Source: UBA2970 sp965221075 (GTDB taxonomy: Bacteria > Verrucomicrobiota > Verrucomicrobiia > Limisphaerales > AAA164-E04). From it: a DNA stretch of 64,000 nucleotides. Positions 20,085 to 29,870 of this stretch are shown here, piece after piece. The stretch covers positions 3,224,001-3,288,000 of the forward strand of contig OZ244865.1 in assembly GCA_965221075.1 (NCBI GenBank), read 5' to 3'. Made by a program: the position numbers and the translations under genes. Within the stretch, counting starts at the first letter, position 1, and each line of letters starts with the position of its first letter. Under the pieces are notes generated by a model. The model was not told where the DNA came from and made no database searches. It was given only the letters and a program-made list of their open reading frames with translations.

Positions 20085-21229
20085 AGGATCCCGACCCGCT
20101 TCCGGATCTGCCCGAGGACCTCCTGGACCGCCTTCCCGAAGGCTCCCGGGAGGAGGAGGCCCCCCTGCCTCCCCCGGACGAGGAGGCCGGCTCGCGGGCC
20201 CTCTCCGAGGCCATGGCCAGCAGCTTCCGCATCGTGCGGATCCTGCTCTTCGCCATGGTCCTGGCGTTCCTGCTCTCGGGGATCTTCGTGGTCGAGCCCA
20301 ACCAGGTGGCGGTGGTCCTGCGCCTGGGCAAGGCGGTGGGGGCGGGCCAGGACGGGATCCGCCAGCCCGGGGTGCACTTCGCCTTCCCCTACCCGATCGA
20401 CGAGGTGGTGCGCATCCCGGTGGAGGAGAGCCGCACCGTGGAGGCCACCAACTCCTGGTACCGGACCACCCCCGAGATGCTCCTCTCGGGAGAGCTGCCC
20501 CAGAGCCTCCCCTCGCTGCAGCCCGGGGCCGACGGCTACGCCATCTGCGCCGACGGCAACATCATCCACGCCAAGGCCACCGCCAAGTACCGGATCAGCG
20601 ACGCCCTGCTCTTCGAATTCAACTACCTCGGCGCCCCCGGGCTCCTCCAGAGCGCCCTCGACAGCGCCATCCTGCACGCCGCCGCCCGCCACACCGCCGA
20701 GAGCGCCATCTACCTGGATCGGGCCGGCTTCTCCGAGGCGGTGCGCCTGCGCTGGATCCGGCTGCTGGAGGAGCTGGAGCTGGCGCCCGCGGTGAGCGTC
20801 GAGACGGTCGAGGTGCAGACCTTTCCCCCGATGTACGTCAAGGAGGCCTTCGACGACGTGCTCGAGGCCGAGCAGGTGCTCAGCCAGACCCGGAACCGGG
20901 CCGAGGGGGAGGCCGAGGAGATCCGCCGCCGTGCCCAGGGCGAGCGCCAGGAGATCCTCAGCGGGGGAATGGTCCTGAGCAACCGCCTGGTGCAGATGGC
21001 CCGGGCCGACGCCCGGTTCCTGGAGGACCAGAGGGAGCGCTACCGCGCCAGTCCCCGTCTGTTCTCCGAGCGGCTGATGGTGGAGGCCCTGGCCACGGTC
21101 CTCGCCAACGCCGCCGACAAGTGGCACCTGCCCCCCGGCGGGGCGGGCGCCCGGCAGCTGCGCCTCCTGCTCAACCGCGAGCCCCGGACCTACGGCGGCG
21201 GAGAGCAGGAGGAGGAAGCCGCCCCCTGA
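20081..21229 (+). CDS. Third SPFH/band-7 domain protein
   Basis: A 382-residue protein with an acidic, proline-rich cytoplasmic N-terminus of about 45 residues. One membrane segment (RILLFAMVLAFLLSGIFVVE) leads into an SPFH domain (PNQVAVVLRLGKAVGAGQDG, then FAFPYPIDEVVRIPVEE). The helical region carries RNRAEGEAEEIRRRAQGERQ. Its ATG overlaps the HflC-like stop (ATGA). Having three different SPFH genes in a row is unusual, as the standard arrangement is a pair. A hetero-oligomeric ring of three subunits is a plausible inference. Confidence 0.85.
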   Translation: MKDPDPLPDLPEDLLDRLPEGSREEEAPLPPPDEEAGSRALSEAMASSFRIVRILLFAMVLAFLLSGIFVVEPNQVAVVLRLGKAVGAGQDGIRQPGVHFAFPYPIDEVVRIPVEESRTVEATNSWYRTTPEMLLSGELPQSLPSLQPGADGYAICADGNIIHAKATAKYRISDALLFEFNYLGAPGLLQSALDSAILHAAARHTAESAIYLDRAGFSEAVRLRWIRLLEELELAPAVSVETVEVQTFPPMYVKEAFDDVLEAEQVLSQTRNRAEGEAEEIRRRAQGERQEILSGGMVLSNRLVQMARADARFLEDQRERYRASPRLFSERLMVEALATVLANAADKWHLPPGGAGARQLRLLLNREPRTYGGGEQEEEAAP

Positions 21230-21249
21230 CCCATACGGAGCAGAACGCC

Positions 21250-23262
21250 ATGCAGGTCACCTCGTTGCTCAGCCGGAAGAAGCCGCAGGAGGACTCCTGC
21301 TGCGGGGACGGCGGACACCACCACGATCACTCCCACTCCCACATCCGGCTCTGGCAGATCCTGGTCGGGCTCTGCTTCGTGATCAACTCCTTCCTGGTCG
21401 CCTACCTGCTGGAGGGCGGCGGGCCGGCCGGGGACTTCAGCGCCATGATCGGGGCGGTCCTGCTGGGATTCCCGATCGTGCACACCGCCCTCAGGGACCT
21501 GGCCGCGGGCCGCTTCAGCACCAACGAGCTGGTGGCCATCGCGGTGGTGGCCTCCTTCGCCGGAGGGGACTACCTGGAGGCCGCGATGGTCGCCTTCCTG
21601 ATGCTGCTGGGGGAGATCATCGAGACCCGCACCGCCGAGGGGGCCCGGCGCTCGATCGAGTCGCTCATCCGGCTCACCCCCACCCGGGCCCGGAGGATCC
21701 GGGAGGGCCGGGAGGAGGAGGTGGAGGTGGCCTCGCTCGGGGTGGAGGACGTGATCCGGGTCCGGCCCGGAGACAACGTGGCCGCCGACGGGGTGGTGGT
21801 CCAGGGGGAGAGCTCGGTCAACCAGGCCACCATCACCGGGGAGTCCCTTCCGGTGGACAAGTCCCGGGGGGACGAGGTCTTCGCCGGCACCCAGAACCTG
21901 ACCGGGGTGATGGAGATCAAGGTGACGCGGGCCGGAAGCGACACCACCCTGGGACGGGTGCACGAGCTGATCCTGGCCGCCGAGAAGACCCGCCTGCCGA
22001 TCATGCGCATCGTCGACCAGTACATCGGCTACTACACCCCGCTGGTGCTGCTGATCGCGGCCCTGGTGTGGGCCTTCACCCAGGACATGAGCCGGGTGAT
22101 CTCGATCTTCATCATCTCCTGCCCCTGCGCCTTCATCCTGGCCACCCCCACGGCGATGGTGGCCGCGCTCTCGGCCGCCGCCCGCCTGGGGATCCTGATC
22201 AAGAACGTGGGGGACCTGGAGCTCTCGGCCCGGATCAACGCCTTCGTCTTCGACAAGACCGGGACCCTGACCACCGGCAGGCTGGCGGTCAGCCGCCTGG
22301 CCCCGCGGGAGGGGCTCAAGCCGGCCGAGCTGCTGCGCATGGCCGCCTCGGCCGAGAAGTACAGCAAGCACCCGGCGGCGCGGGCCCTGGTCCAGCTGGC
22401 GGAGGAGGCCGGCGTCGGGCTGGCCGAGCCCTCGGAGTTCTCCGAGACGGCGGGCAAGGGGGTCGGCGCCCGGGTCGACGGGGAGGCGGTGGCGGTGGGC
22501 CGCGCCGCCTGGCTGAAGGAGAACGGGGTGGTCCAGGACTTCGAGAAGGGGGTGGACCTGGCCGAGGCCCAGGGCTACAGCCTGCTCTTCGTGGCCCGCG
22601 GCGGGGAGTTCCAGGGGTGGATCGGGCTGCGGGACCGGACCCGCGGCGAGGCCCGCAGGTCCCTCTCGGAGCTGGTCCTGGCCGGGGCCCGGCGCATCGC
22701 CATGCTCTCGGGCGACCGCAAGCCGGTGGCCGAGCGGGTGGCCGGGGAGATCGGCTGCAAGGAGGTGGTGGCCGAGTGCCTGCCCCAGAACAAGCTGGAC
22801 TACGTGCGCCGCCTGCGCCGGCGGGGCTACCGGGTGGCGGTGGTGGGCGACGGGGTCAACGACGCCCCGGCCCTAGCCGCCGGGGACCTGGGCATCGCCA
22901 TGGGGGCGGCCGGCAGCGAGGTGGCGATCCAGAGCGCCACCATCGCCCTGATGAACAACGACCTGCGGCGCCTGCCCTTCCTGATGCGGCTCTCGCGAAT
23001 GACCCGGCTGGTGATCAACCAGAACTTCCTCTTCGGGGTGCTCTTCGTGATCTGCGGGATGATCCTGGCCTCCCTGAAGTACATCGATCCGGTGGTGGCC
23101 GCGGTCCTGCACGTGGCGGGATCGCTGATGGTGGTGTTCAACAGCTTCCGCCTGGTGCGCCAGGGGGAGGAGCTGGAGCCCTTCGAGCCCGCCGCCCCCC
23201 GGCGCGAGGATGCGGCTCCGGCCGCGGCTCCGGCCGGAGCGGAAGGCGCCTCCTCGCCATGA
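21250..23262 (+). CDS. P1B-type heavy-metal-transporting ATPase
   Basis: A 670-residue P-type ATPase. It has the metal-site motif CPC (residues 291-293, in SCPCAFILATPTAMV), the actuator TGES, the phosphorylated D335 in DKTGTLTTG, and the hinge GDGVNDAPAL. The N-terminus carries CC and a His-rich HHHDHSHSH instead of a ferredoxin-like CxxC domain, which is more common in Zn/Cd/Co exporters than in copper pumps. The CPC motif alone does not settle the metal. It probably exports a divalent or monovalent soft metal across the inner membrane. It lies 20 bp after the SPFH genes and overlaps the ABC ATPase gene by 4 bp. Confidence 0.92.
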   Translation: MQVTSLLSRKKPQEDSCCGDGGHHHDHSHSHIRLWQILVGLCFVINSFLVAYLLEGGGPAGDFSAMIGAVLLGFPIVHTALRDLAAGRFSTNELVAIAVVASFAGGDYLEAAMVAFLMLLGEIIETRTAEGARRSIESLIRLTPTRARRIREGREEEVEVASLGVEDVIRVRPGDNVAADGVVVQGESSVNQATITGESLPVDKSRGDEVFAGTQNLTGVMEIKVTRAGSDTTLGRVHELILAAEKTRLPIMRIVDQYIGYYTPLVLLIAALVWAFTQDMSRVISIFIISCPCAFILATPTAMVAALSAAARLGILIKNVGDLELSARINAFVFDKTGTLTTGRLAVSRLAPREGLKPAELLRMAASAEKYSKHPAARALVQLAEEAGVGLAEPSEFSETAGKGVGARVDGEAVAVGRAAWLKENGVVQDFEKGVDLAEAQGYSLLFVARGGEFQGWIGLRDRTRGEARRSLSELVLAGARRIAMLSGDRKPVAERVAGEIGCKEVVAECLPQNKLDYVRRLRRRGYRVAVVGDGVNDAPALAAGDLGIAMGAAGSEVAIQSATIALMNNDLRRLPFLMRLSRMTRLVINQNFLFGVLFVICGMILASLKYIDPVVAAVLHVAGSLMVVFNSFRLVRQGEELEPFEPAAPRREDAAPAAAPAGAEGASSP

Positions 23263-24329
23263 GCCCGGAGAGCGTGGTCGCGGTCGAGGGCCTCACCAAG
23301 GTGTTCCTGGACTTCTGGGGGCGCCCCCGGGCCCGGGCGGTGGCCGACGCCGGCTTCGCGGTTCCCCGGGGCGAGGTGTTCGGCCTGCTGGGGCCCAACG
23401 GCTCGGGCAAGACCACCACCATCAAGCTCCTGCTGGGGCTGCTGCACCCCACCCGGGGGCGGGTGGCGATCTTCGGGAGGCATCCCCGCCACGTGGCCAC
23501 CAAGTCGCGCATCGGCTACCTGCCCGAGGAGTCCTACCTCTACCAGCACCTCGACGCCCGCGAGACCCTCTCCTTCTTCGGCAGCCTCTTCGGGCTCGGC
23601 CGCCTGGAGCGCAGGCGGCGCACCGGCCAGCTGCTGGAGATGGTGGGGCTGGGCAGCGTGCGCCACCGGCCGGTGGGGGAGTTCTCCAAGGGGATGCAGC
23701 GTCGCATCGGCCTGGCCCAGGCCCTGATCAACGACCCCGACCTGGTGATCCTGGACGAGCCCACCGCGGGCCTCGATCCGATCGGGTGCCGCGAGATCAA
23801 GGACCTGATCCTCACCCTGGCCAGGCGGGGCAAGACGGTGATCCTGAGCAGCCACCTCCTCTCCGACGTGCAGGACGTCTGCGGCCGGGTGGCGATCTAC
23901 TACGGGGGCCGCATCCAGGCCCAGGGGCCCCTGGACCGGCTGCTGGCCTCCCCCGACCGCATCCGCTTCACCCTGCCCGCCCCCCAGGGCGATCCCGAGC
24001 CCCTCAGGAAGGCCCTGGAGGAGGCGTCCGGCGTCCCCGGGGAGGAGATCCTGACCGACCGCCCGGCGCGCAGCCTGGAGAGCTACTTCCTGGACGTGGT
24101 GGCCCGGGCCCGGGTCCAGGAGAAGGAGACCTCGGGAGCGGCGCCCGGACGGGGAGTGGCGGCCTACCTGAAGGGCAGGGACGAGCTCGAGCGGCTGGCC
24201 CGGGCCGAGCCGGAGCCGCCGGCGGAGTCCCTGCCGGCCCCCGCGGCGGAGGAGGAGCGGGAGGATCGGGAGGCGGCGGAGCGCAGGCTGGCCGGCCTTC
24301 TGGACCAGGATCGCGGCGGGCGGGATTGA
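23259..24329 (+). CDS. ABC transporter ATP-binding protein
   Basis: A 356-residue ATPase. It has Walker A GPNGSGKTT, the signature EFSKGMQRRIGLAQAL (a variant of LSGGQ), Walker B VILDEPTAGLDP and the switch histidine in SSHLLSDV. The sequence is of the CcmA/NatA/GldA type, which energises ABC-2 exporters. About 100 extra C-terminal residues rich in Glu and Ala follow the nucleotide-binding domain. It starts inside the stop of the metal ATPase gene and is followed after 1 bp by a permease gene, so permease, ATPase and permease probably make one exporter. Confidence 0.92.
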   Translation: MSPESVVAVEGLTKVFLDFWGRPRARAVADAGFAVPRGEVFGLLGPNGSGKTTTIKLLLGLLHPTRGRVAIFGRHPRHVATKSRIGYLPEESYLYQHLDARETLSFFGSLFGLGRLERRRRTGQLLEMVGLGSVRHRPVGEFSKGMQRRIGLAQALINDPDLVILDEPTAGLDPIGCREIKDLILTLARRGKTVILSSHLLSDVQDVCGRVAIYYGGRIQAQGPLDRLLASPDRIRFTLPAPQGDPEPLRKALEEASGVPGEEILTDRPARSLESYFLDVVARARVQEKETSGAAPGRGVAAYLKGRDELERLARAEPEPPAESLPAPAAEEEREDREAAERRLAGLLDQDRGGRD

Positions 24330-24330
24330 C

Positions 24331-25713
24331 ATGCGGGCGCTGCGGGCCATCGCCTGGCACACCTTCCGGTCGGCCGTCCGCCTGCGCGTGCTGCCGGTGG
24401 CGGGGATCCTGCTCCTGCTGGTGGTGGCCTGCCTGCCCCTGGCGCTGCGGCACGACGGGACCGCCCTGGGCTACGCGCAGATCACCCTAAGCTACACCCT
24501 GGCCCTCTCCACCGGCCTGCTGGCGGTGCTCACCCTCTGGCTGTCCTGCAGCACCCTGGCCCGCGACCTGGAGGAGCACCGCATCGAGATGATCGACGTC
24601 AAGCCGGTGCCCCGCTGGAAGATCTGGGCGGGGACCTGGCTGGGCATCATGGGAGTCAACGCGGTCCTCCTCCTCCCCTGCGGCCTCTCGATCTACGCGC
24701 TGCTGCACTTCCAGTCCCGCAGCCTGGCGGAGGACCAGAGGGAGCTGCTCCGGGAGCAGATATTCGTGGCCCGGGGCTCGGCCCGCCCCGAGGTCCCCGA
24801 CCTGGAGCCGTACATCGAGCAGCAGGTGGCGGCGCTGACCAACCAGCGGCCCGAGGCCCTCCAGATGCACCAGGAGATGCCCAGGAGGGTGCGGGAGATG
24901 GTGGGCGAGCAGATCCGGGCCCCCCTGGAGACCATCCCTCCCGGGATGGGCCGGACCTGGAGGATACCGGTGGCCTCCCCCGGGGAGCTGGCCGGAAAGC
25001 TGCTCTGGCTGCGGGTCAGGTTCCTCTCCTCCAGCCCCTACGACACCTCGACCTACGTCTGCCACTGGCGGGTCGGCCCGCCCGGGACCCAGCGCCGCGA
25101 CTTCAGCAACACCCTGGCGCCGGGCGATCCCATCCTCTTCCCGCTGGCCCCGGATCTGGCCGACGGCGAGGGCGTGCTCACCGTCGACTTCTACAACGCC
25201 AACGCCAGCCCCCTCTCCTTCGGGCTGGAGGACGGGATCGAGGTCCTCTACCGAAAGGGGGGCATGCTGCCCAACTTCCTGCGGGGCCTGGTCCTGATCT
25301 ACCTCTGGCTGGGCCTGTTCGCGGCCATGGGCCTGATGGCCTCCAGCCTGCTCTCCTTCCCGGTGGCCGCCTTCGTGACCTGCGGGCTGGCGCTGGTGGG
25401 CTTCTCCACCGGCACCCTGGAGCAGATCGTGGAGCAGCAGGGCATCGTGGGCGTCGACCAGAACACCGGAAAGGCCGGCGGGACCGGATTCCTCAACCGC
25501 CTGTCGGTGGGCGCGGCCTCGGGCCTGCTCGAGACCATCGGCCTGGTCCGGCGGTTCTCCCCGGTGGCCCACCTCTCGGAGGGGCGGTGGATCCCCTGGA
25601 GCTGGCTCCTGCTGAGCCTGCTGGTCAACGGGGCGCTGCTGGGCGGGGCCTGCGCCCTGATCGGCATGATCATCCTCCACCGGCGGGAGCTGGCCGCCGC
25701 CAAGCCCTTCTGA
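24331..25713 (+). CDS. ABC transporter permease with large extracytoplasmic domain
   Basis: A 460-residue membrane protein. The first helices (GILLLLVVACLPLALR and the following YTLALSTGLLAVLTLWLSC) and DLEEHRIEMIDVKPVPRW match ABC-2-type permeases. Residues of about 125-310 form a soluble domain with polar, periplasm-like sequence. Four or more helices follow (GLVLIYLWLGLFAAMGLMAS and onward). It is the second permease of the operon. It begins 1 bp after the ATPase stop, and its own stop overlaps the next ATG by one base. Confidence 0.82.
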   Translation: MRALRAIAWHTFRSAVRLRVLPVAGILLLLVVACLPLALRHDGTALGYAQITLSYTLALSTGLLAVLTLWLSCSTLARDLEEHRIEMIDVKPVPRWKIWAGTWLGIMGVNAVLLLPCGLSIYALLHFQSRSLAEDQRELLREQIFVARGSARPEVPDLEPYIEQQVAALTNQRPEALQMHQEMPRRVREMVGEQIRAPLETIPPGMGRTWRIPVASPGELAGKLLWLRVRFLSSSPYDTSTYVCHWRVGPPGTQRRDFSNTLAPGDPILFPLAPDLADGEGVLTVDFYNANASPLSFGLEDGIEVLYRKGGMLPNFLRGLVLIYLWLGLFAAMGLMASSLLSFPVAAFVTCGLALVGFSTGTLEQIVEQQGIVGVDQNTGKAGGTGFLNRLSVGAASGLLETIGLVRRFSPVAHLSEGRWIPWSWLLLSLLVNGALLGGACALIGMIILHRRELAAAKPF

Positions 25714-27281
25714 TGGCGCTCCGGAGAATCAGCTGGCGGCGCGCGCTTCCGGTCCTGGTCCTGGCGTCCTGCCTGGCCGGGGCCGGCCTGGTGCAGGACC
25801 GGGTCAACCAGGCGCGCCGGGATCTGGATCTGCCCCGGCTGGATCCGCTCAGGACCAGCTCTCCCACGCTGGACCTGGCCAACATGGTCCTGGGCGGCTT
25901 CCGGGGGCTCTTCGCCAACCTGCTCTGGATCCGGGCCAACAAGATGCAGGAGGCCGGGCGCTACTACGAGATGGTCCAGCTGGCCGACCTGATCACCAGG
26001 CTGCAGCCCGGCTTCGTCACCCCGTGGATCCACTCGGCCTGGAACCTCTCCTACAACATCTCGGTGAAGTTCCCCGACCACCAGGACCGCTGGAAGTGGG
26101 TCAGGCAGGGCGTCGAGCTGCTGCGCGACCGGGGCATCCCGGCGAACCCCCGCGAGCCGATGCTCTACCGGGAGCTGGCCTGGCACTTCCAGCACAAGAT
26201 GGGGGACAACATGGACGACGCCCACCGCACCTACAAGCGGGAGTGGGCCGCGGAGATGGAGGAGTTCTTCCCCGGGGGCAGTCCCGACCTCCGGGCCCTG
26301 TCCGAGCCCGCCACCCCCGAGGAGGCCGGCCGGGCGCGCCGCCTGCGCGAGGTGTACAAGATGGACCCCGGGATCATCGGGGAGGTGGAGGAGAGGTACG
26401 GGCCGCTGGAGTGGCGCCTGCCCGAGACCCACTCGGTCTACTGGGCCTACGCCGGGCTGGGCCTGTCGCGCCGCGAGGACAAGAGCATGAACCTGCGCCG
26501 CTCGATCTTCCAGAGCATGCAGAAGGCCTTCCTCCGGGGGCACCTGGCCGGCTACCCGGTGTCGCGGGAGCCGCTGGACGAGAACGCCGACCCGGCCACG
26601 ATCGGCTTCCTGGAGGAGAACTTCAAGAAGAGCCCCGGCTTCTGGATCGATCCGGAACGGGGCATGGCCTACGAGACCTACCCCAACCTCGACATCGCCG
26701 GCCGGGTGAGCGGCATCTACGAGGAGATGATGGAGGCCGAGGTGGAGCAGCGCGAGAACATCGCCACCGGCCACAAGAACTTCCTGCGCACCGCGGTCTA
26801 CTTCCTGTACGTCAACGGACGGGAGGCCGAGGCGGCCGGCTTCTACGACTACTGCCGGGAGCTCTACCCCGGCAGCATCGAGGCCAGCCTGGAGGAGTAC
26901 GTCTTCGATCGGGTGGAGGAGGAGATCGGCAGCACCTCCCAGGACCGGCTCAAGGCGGTGCTCCAGGGGCTGATCCGCACCTCCTTCCGGGAGCTGAGCG
27001 TGGGCAACGGCGAGCGCGCCCAGGCGCTGGACCTGCTGGCCGGGAAGATGTGGCGGCGCTTCGCCGAGGAGATCACCGAGAAGCAGGAGGTGCGGGTCGG
27101 CCTGCCCACGGTCCAGGAGCTCAAGGACGAGGCGCTGCGCCACATCCTCGATCCCGAGGGCTCCTTCCTGCCTCCCCTCCTGGTGGATCGCCTCAAGACC
27201 CTGCTGGGGGAGGAGCGGATCGCCCACCTGATGGAAGGGCACGATCACGACGCCCCTCCGGATCCCGGTCCGGAGGACTGA
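25713..27281 (+). CDS. Membrane-anchored helical-repeat (TPR-like) protein, function unknown
   Basis: A 522-residue protein. A signal or lipobox-like N-terminus (ALPVLVLASCLAGAGLVQ, with Cys in LASC) suggests export and perhaps lipid anchoring. The body is helical and rich in aromatic and charged residues, with TPR-like pieces such as YYEMVQLADLITRLQPGFVT and YVNGREAEAAGFYDYCRELY. It is the last gene of the eight-gene run and starts on the preceding stop codon. It could be the periplasmic partner of the ABC exporter. Its 3' end overlaps the convergent membrane protein gene by 89 bp. Confidence 0.75.
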   Translation: MALRRISWRRALPVLVLASCLAGAGLVQDRVNQARRDLDLPRLDPLRTSSPTLDLANMVLGGFRGLFANLLWIRANKMQEAGRYYEMVQLADLITRLQPGFVTPWIHSAWNLSYNISVKFPDHQDRWKWVRQGVELLRDRGIPANPREPMLYRELAWHFQHKMGDNMDDAHRTYKREWAAEMEEFFPGGSPDLRALSEPATPEEAGRARRLREVYKMDPGIIGEVEERYGPLEWRLPETHSVYWAYAGLGLSRREDKSMNLRRSIFQSMQKAFLRGHLAGYPVSREPLDENADPATIGFLEENFKKSPGFWIDPERGMAYETYPNLDIAGRVSGIYEEMMEAEVEQRENIATGHKNFLRTAVYFLYVNGREAEAAGFYDYCRELYPGSIEASLEEYVFDRVEEEIGSTSQDRLKAVLQGLIRTSFRELSVGNGERAQALDLLAGKMWRRFAEEITEKQEVRVGLPTVQELKDEALRHILDPEGSFLPPLLVDRLKTLLGEERIAHLMEGHDHDAPPDPGPED

Positions 27282-28923
27282 CCGCGAAGACCCGCAGGGG
27301 GAGGAGTCCGGCGTCCTCTCCGTACCACTCCCGGACCAGGTCCCGGAAGCGCGGGGAGAGCTCCAGATCGATCCGGGAGGGATGGCGGTCGGACAGGACC
27401 ACCAGCCGGGCCCCGCTGGCCAGCCACTCCTCCTCCCGGGCTCCGGGCTCGCTCCCCAGCCACTCCTCCCCCAGCAGGCAGGCCAGGTAGAGGCCGTTGC
27501 GGCACCCCCCGTCCAGGCCGTCCCCGGCCACCGGTCCCGGGAGCCCGGCGGACCGGATCCGCTCCGCCAGCTCCCGCGCCGCCACGCCTCCGGGCGAGGA
27601 GGTCCCCGGCAGGGCCTCCAGCCCCCGGGACAGGGAGGCGAGGCCGGCCAGGGCGATCGCCGAACCCAGGATCAGGGGGCGGGAGAGCCGGGGCCAGGTC
27701 CGCAGCAGCCACTGCGCCAGGCCCAGGCCGGCCGCCAGGACCATGGGGTAGGCGGCGTACAGGAAGCGCTCGTCATGGGGGGCCACCCGCAGCGGCAGCC
27801 AGGCCAGCGCCAGCGCCGGGACGGGCAGCAGGCTCCACCGCCACTCCTGGGGCTCCTCGCCCGGAACCCGGAAGGCCAGCGCCCCGGCCAGCGCCAGCCA
27901 TCCGAAGCCCAGGAGGGCGAATCCGCCGAGGATCCCGGCCATGGACGCGAGGTTCTCCCGGAGCAGCCCCGCCTGGTGGCTCCGGTACTCGGGATCCCCG
28001 AAGGGGGACCAGCGCGGATAGTCGTAGAGGGACGGATCCTCCCACCCCGAGAGGCGGCCCGGGGGCGGCTCGGAGAAGCGGCCGAAGCAGGGATAGTAGC
28101 GGTCGATGTCGGGAGGCCCCAGCACCGCCCGCTCCACCCGCCAAACCTCGCCCACGCTCGGGGCTCCCCGCTTCAGGCTCAGGGCGATCCACCAGGGGAG
28201 CATCAGGGCCGCCGCCAGGGCCGCCAGGAGCGCCCACCGGCCCAGCAGGCCCCGCTTCCGGAAGGAGGGGAGGAGGCCGCCCAGGACCGCCGCCGCCGCG
28301 GGCAGGAGCGCGGCGCTGGCGTAGTACATCGCGGCCCAGCAGGCCCCGGCCCACAGAGCCGCCTTCGGAAAGCCCGGGCGGCGCGCCCGCAGGCTCAGGG
28401 CGAAGGCCCAGACCAGGAGGGCGGCCCCGAGCAGATCCGGGGTGATCCAGGCCACCGACCAGGCCACCGACATGCCGCAGGCCGCCCAGGCGGCGGCCAG
28501 CACCGGGACCGGCCCCAGCCGGAGCGTCCCGCACAGGAAGACCGTTCCGCTCCAGAACAGCAGTCCCGAGAGCCCCATGGCCGCCCGGGCCGCCACCGCC
28601 TCCTCCCAGCCGGCCGCCATGCCCAGGCCGATCAGCAGGCCCAGGAGCGGGCTCCAGAAGCCGGAGAAGGCCAGGGAGAGGTCCCCCGCCGCGTAGTGCC
28701 TCGCCAGGAGCAGGTGGGCGATCCCCTGGGTGTTGATCTGGCCGAGGCTGCCCGCCCCGGCCGCCAGCAGGCCCAGCAGCAGGCAGCCCAGGGCCCCGAA
28801 CAGCCCCAGGCGCAGCCCCCGGGAATCCAGGAAGGGCTCAAGCCACGAGGGCTCCCCGCCCCCGGTGTCCCTCCCCGAGGCCGCCAGCCTGACCTCCCTT
28901 CCCGGCAGTCTTGATCTCGGCAT
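27193..28923 (-). CDS. Polytopic membrane protein, possible GT-C glycosyltransferase
   Basis: A 576-residue protein, taking the ATG at 28923 (MPRSRLPGREVRL), with about ten hydrophobic helices (for example FGALGCLLLGLLAAGAGSLG and ALLAALAAALMLPWWIALSL). The overall plan, with an acidic or polar loop after the first helices, alternating helices and a soluble C-terminal domain, resembles the ArnT/PMT/GT-C family of undecaprenyl-phosphate-sugar transferases. No clear DxD or EE motif could be placed, so this is tentative. It is convergent with the preceding operon, and the last 89 bp of the two coding regions overlap. Confidence 0.65.
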   Translation of the reverse strand: MPRSRLPGREVRLAASGRDTGGGEPSWLEPFLDSRGLRLGLFGALGCLLLGLLAAGAGSLGQINTQGIAHLLLARHYAAGDLSLAFSGFWSPLLGLLIGLGMAAGWEEAVAARAAMGLSGLLFWSGTVFLCGTLRLGPVPVLAAAWAACGMSVAWSVAWITPDLLGAALLVWAFALSLRARRPGFPKAALWAGACWAAMYYASAALLPAAAAVLGGLLPSFRKRGLLGRWALLAALAAALMLPWWIALSLKRGAPSVGEVWRVERAVLGPPDIDRYYPCFGRFSEPPPGRLSGWEDPSLYDYPRWSPFGDPEYRSHQAGLLRENLASMAGILGGFALLGFGWLALAGALAFRVPGEEPQEWRWSLLPVPALALAWLPLRVAPHDERFLYAAYPMVLAAGLGLAQWLLRTWPRLSRPLILGSAIALAGLASLSRGLEALPGTSSPGGVAARELAERIRSAGLPGPVAGDGLDGGCRNGLYLACLLGEEWLGSEPGAREEEWLASGARLVVLSDRHPSRIDLELSPRFRDLVREWYGEDAGLLPLRVFAVSPPDRDPEGRRDRALPSGGRSAPPPAGS

Positions 28924-29870
28924 CGGATCGCCCGCCCCAGGATGGGGCCCCGGCCCTCCGGGTGTCAACCGGACCGCCTCGGCCAGCCGATGCAGCACGG
29001 CGCCGAGGTCAAACGAGCATGTCCCGATTCCGGCGGCCCAGGAACCGCTGAACCTCTCCGCTGCCGCCGATTCCGCAGGCATTCCGGCGAACCGGGGAAT
29101 CGGCTGTCCCCCGAGCCCGTCGGCGCCATCATCGTCGAGAGCGCCATGGACGCCCCTTGCCCATGGCTCCAGCATCCCCGCCCGGAACCAGCGGGACCGT
29201 CTTCGCCGCCGCTTCGGAAACCACCCACCGCATCAGCGAACGGCTTGGATGCCGGAGCCTGGAGCGGATCCACCGCGCCTCCGATGCCGACCAGGAGGGG
29301 GTCAATGTCAATCGAAAATATCCCACTTCCAGTGGCCTTGGCACCCCTTGGTCACTGCGCCTCCCCCCTCGTGCAGGACAATCCAGCCGTCCGGCGCCCG
29401 AAGCCTGCTGGAGCCGAGGACAGGAACGACGGCCTCGGAAAGCGGAGCCGGATCCCCCGGCTGCCTCCCACTCAAACGGGATCAGGCACCTTTTTCCTTC
29501 CAGGAAGACCTCCCCCTGGGCAGCAGGAGCTGCCCGTCTCCTGCAAGTCATATGGCTCCCCCCCCTCGATCGGATGTCAGCCCGGAGCAATCTTGAAAAA
29601 CCTCCCGGAAAACCGCTGCAAACAACAGCCCAGGGCCAACACAATCCGGCCATTCGCACCTGGAGGCGTCGACAGGATCGGAGAGGACATCCTAGCGGCC
29701 ATATATGGAGACATCGCCGCAATGGGCGCGCTCCCTGAAGCGGCGTCCGTTCAAACCTGCAATCGAACGGATCTTGCCCAATCAAATAAGACGGATGGCG
29801 ATGCCGGGAACCATGTACAGCTTTCCGTTATCCCGTAGGTCAAGCGGCCGTCCGATAAGTGGAGGTCGCT
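28924..29870. other. Gene-free intergenic stretch of about 950 bp
   Basis: No frame shows a family motif, and GC drops to the right. The right side borders the acquired defence module and may be its junction with the chromosome. I looked for a tRNA 3' end or direct repeats that would mark an attachment site and found none I could support. Confidence 0.4.

Noticed and set aside
28924..29870. Attachment site or tRNA at the edge of the defence module
   Set aside because: I looked for a tRNA-like cloverleaf and for repeats matching the other edge near 34070 and found none I could support.
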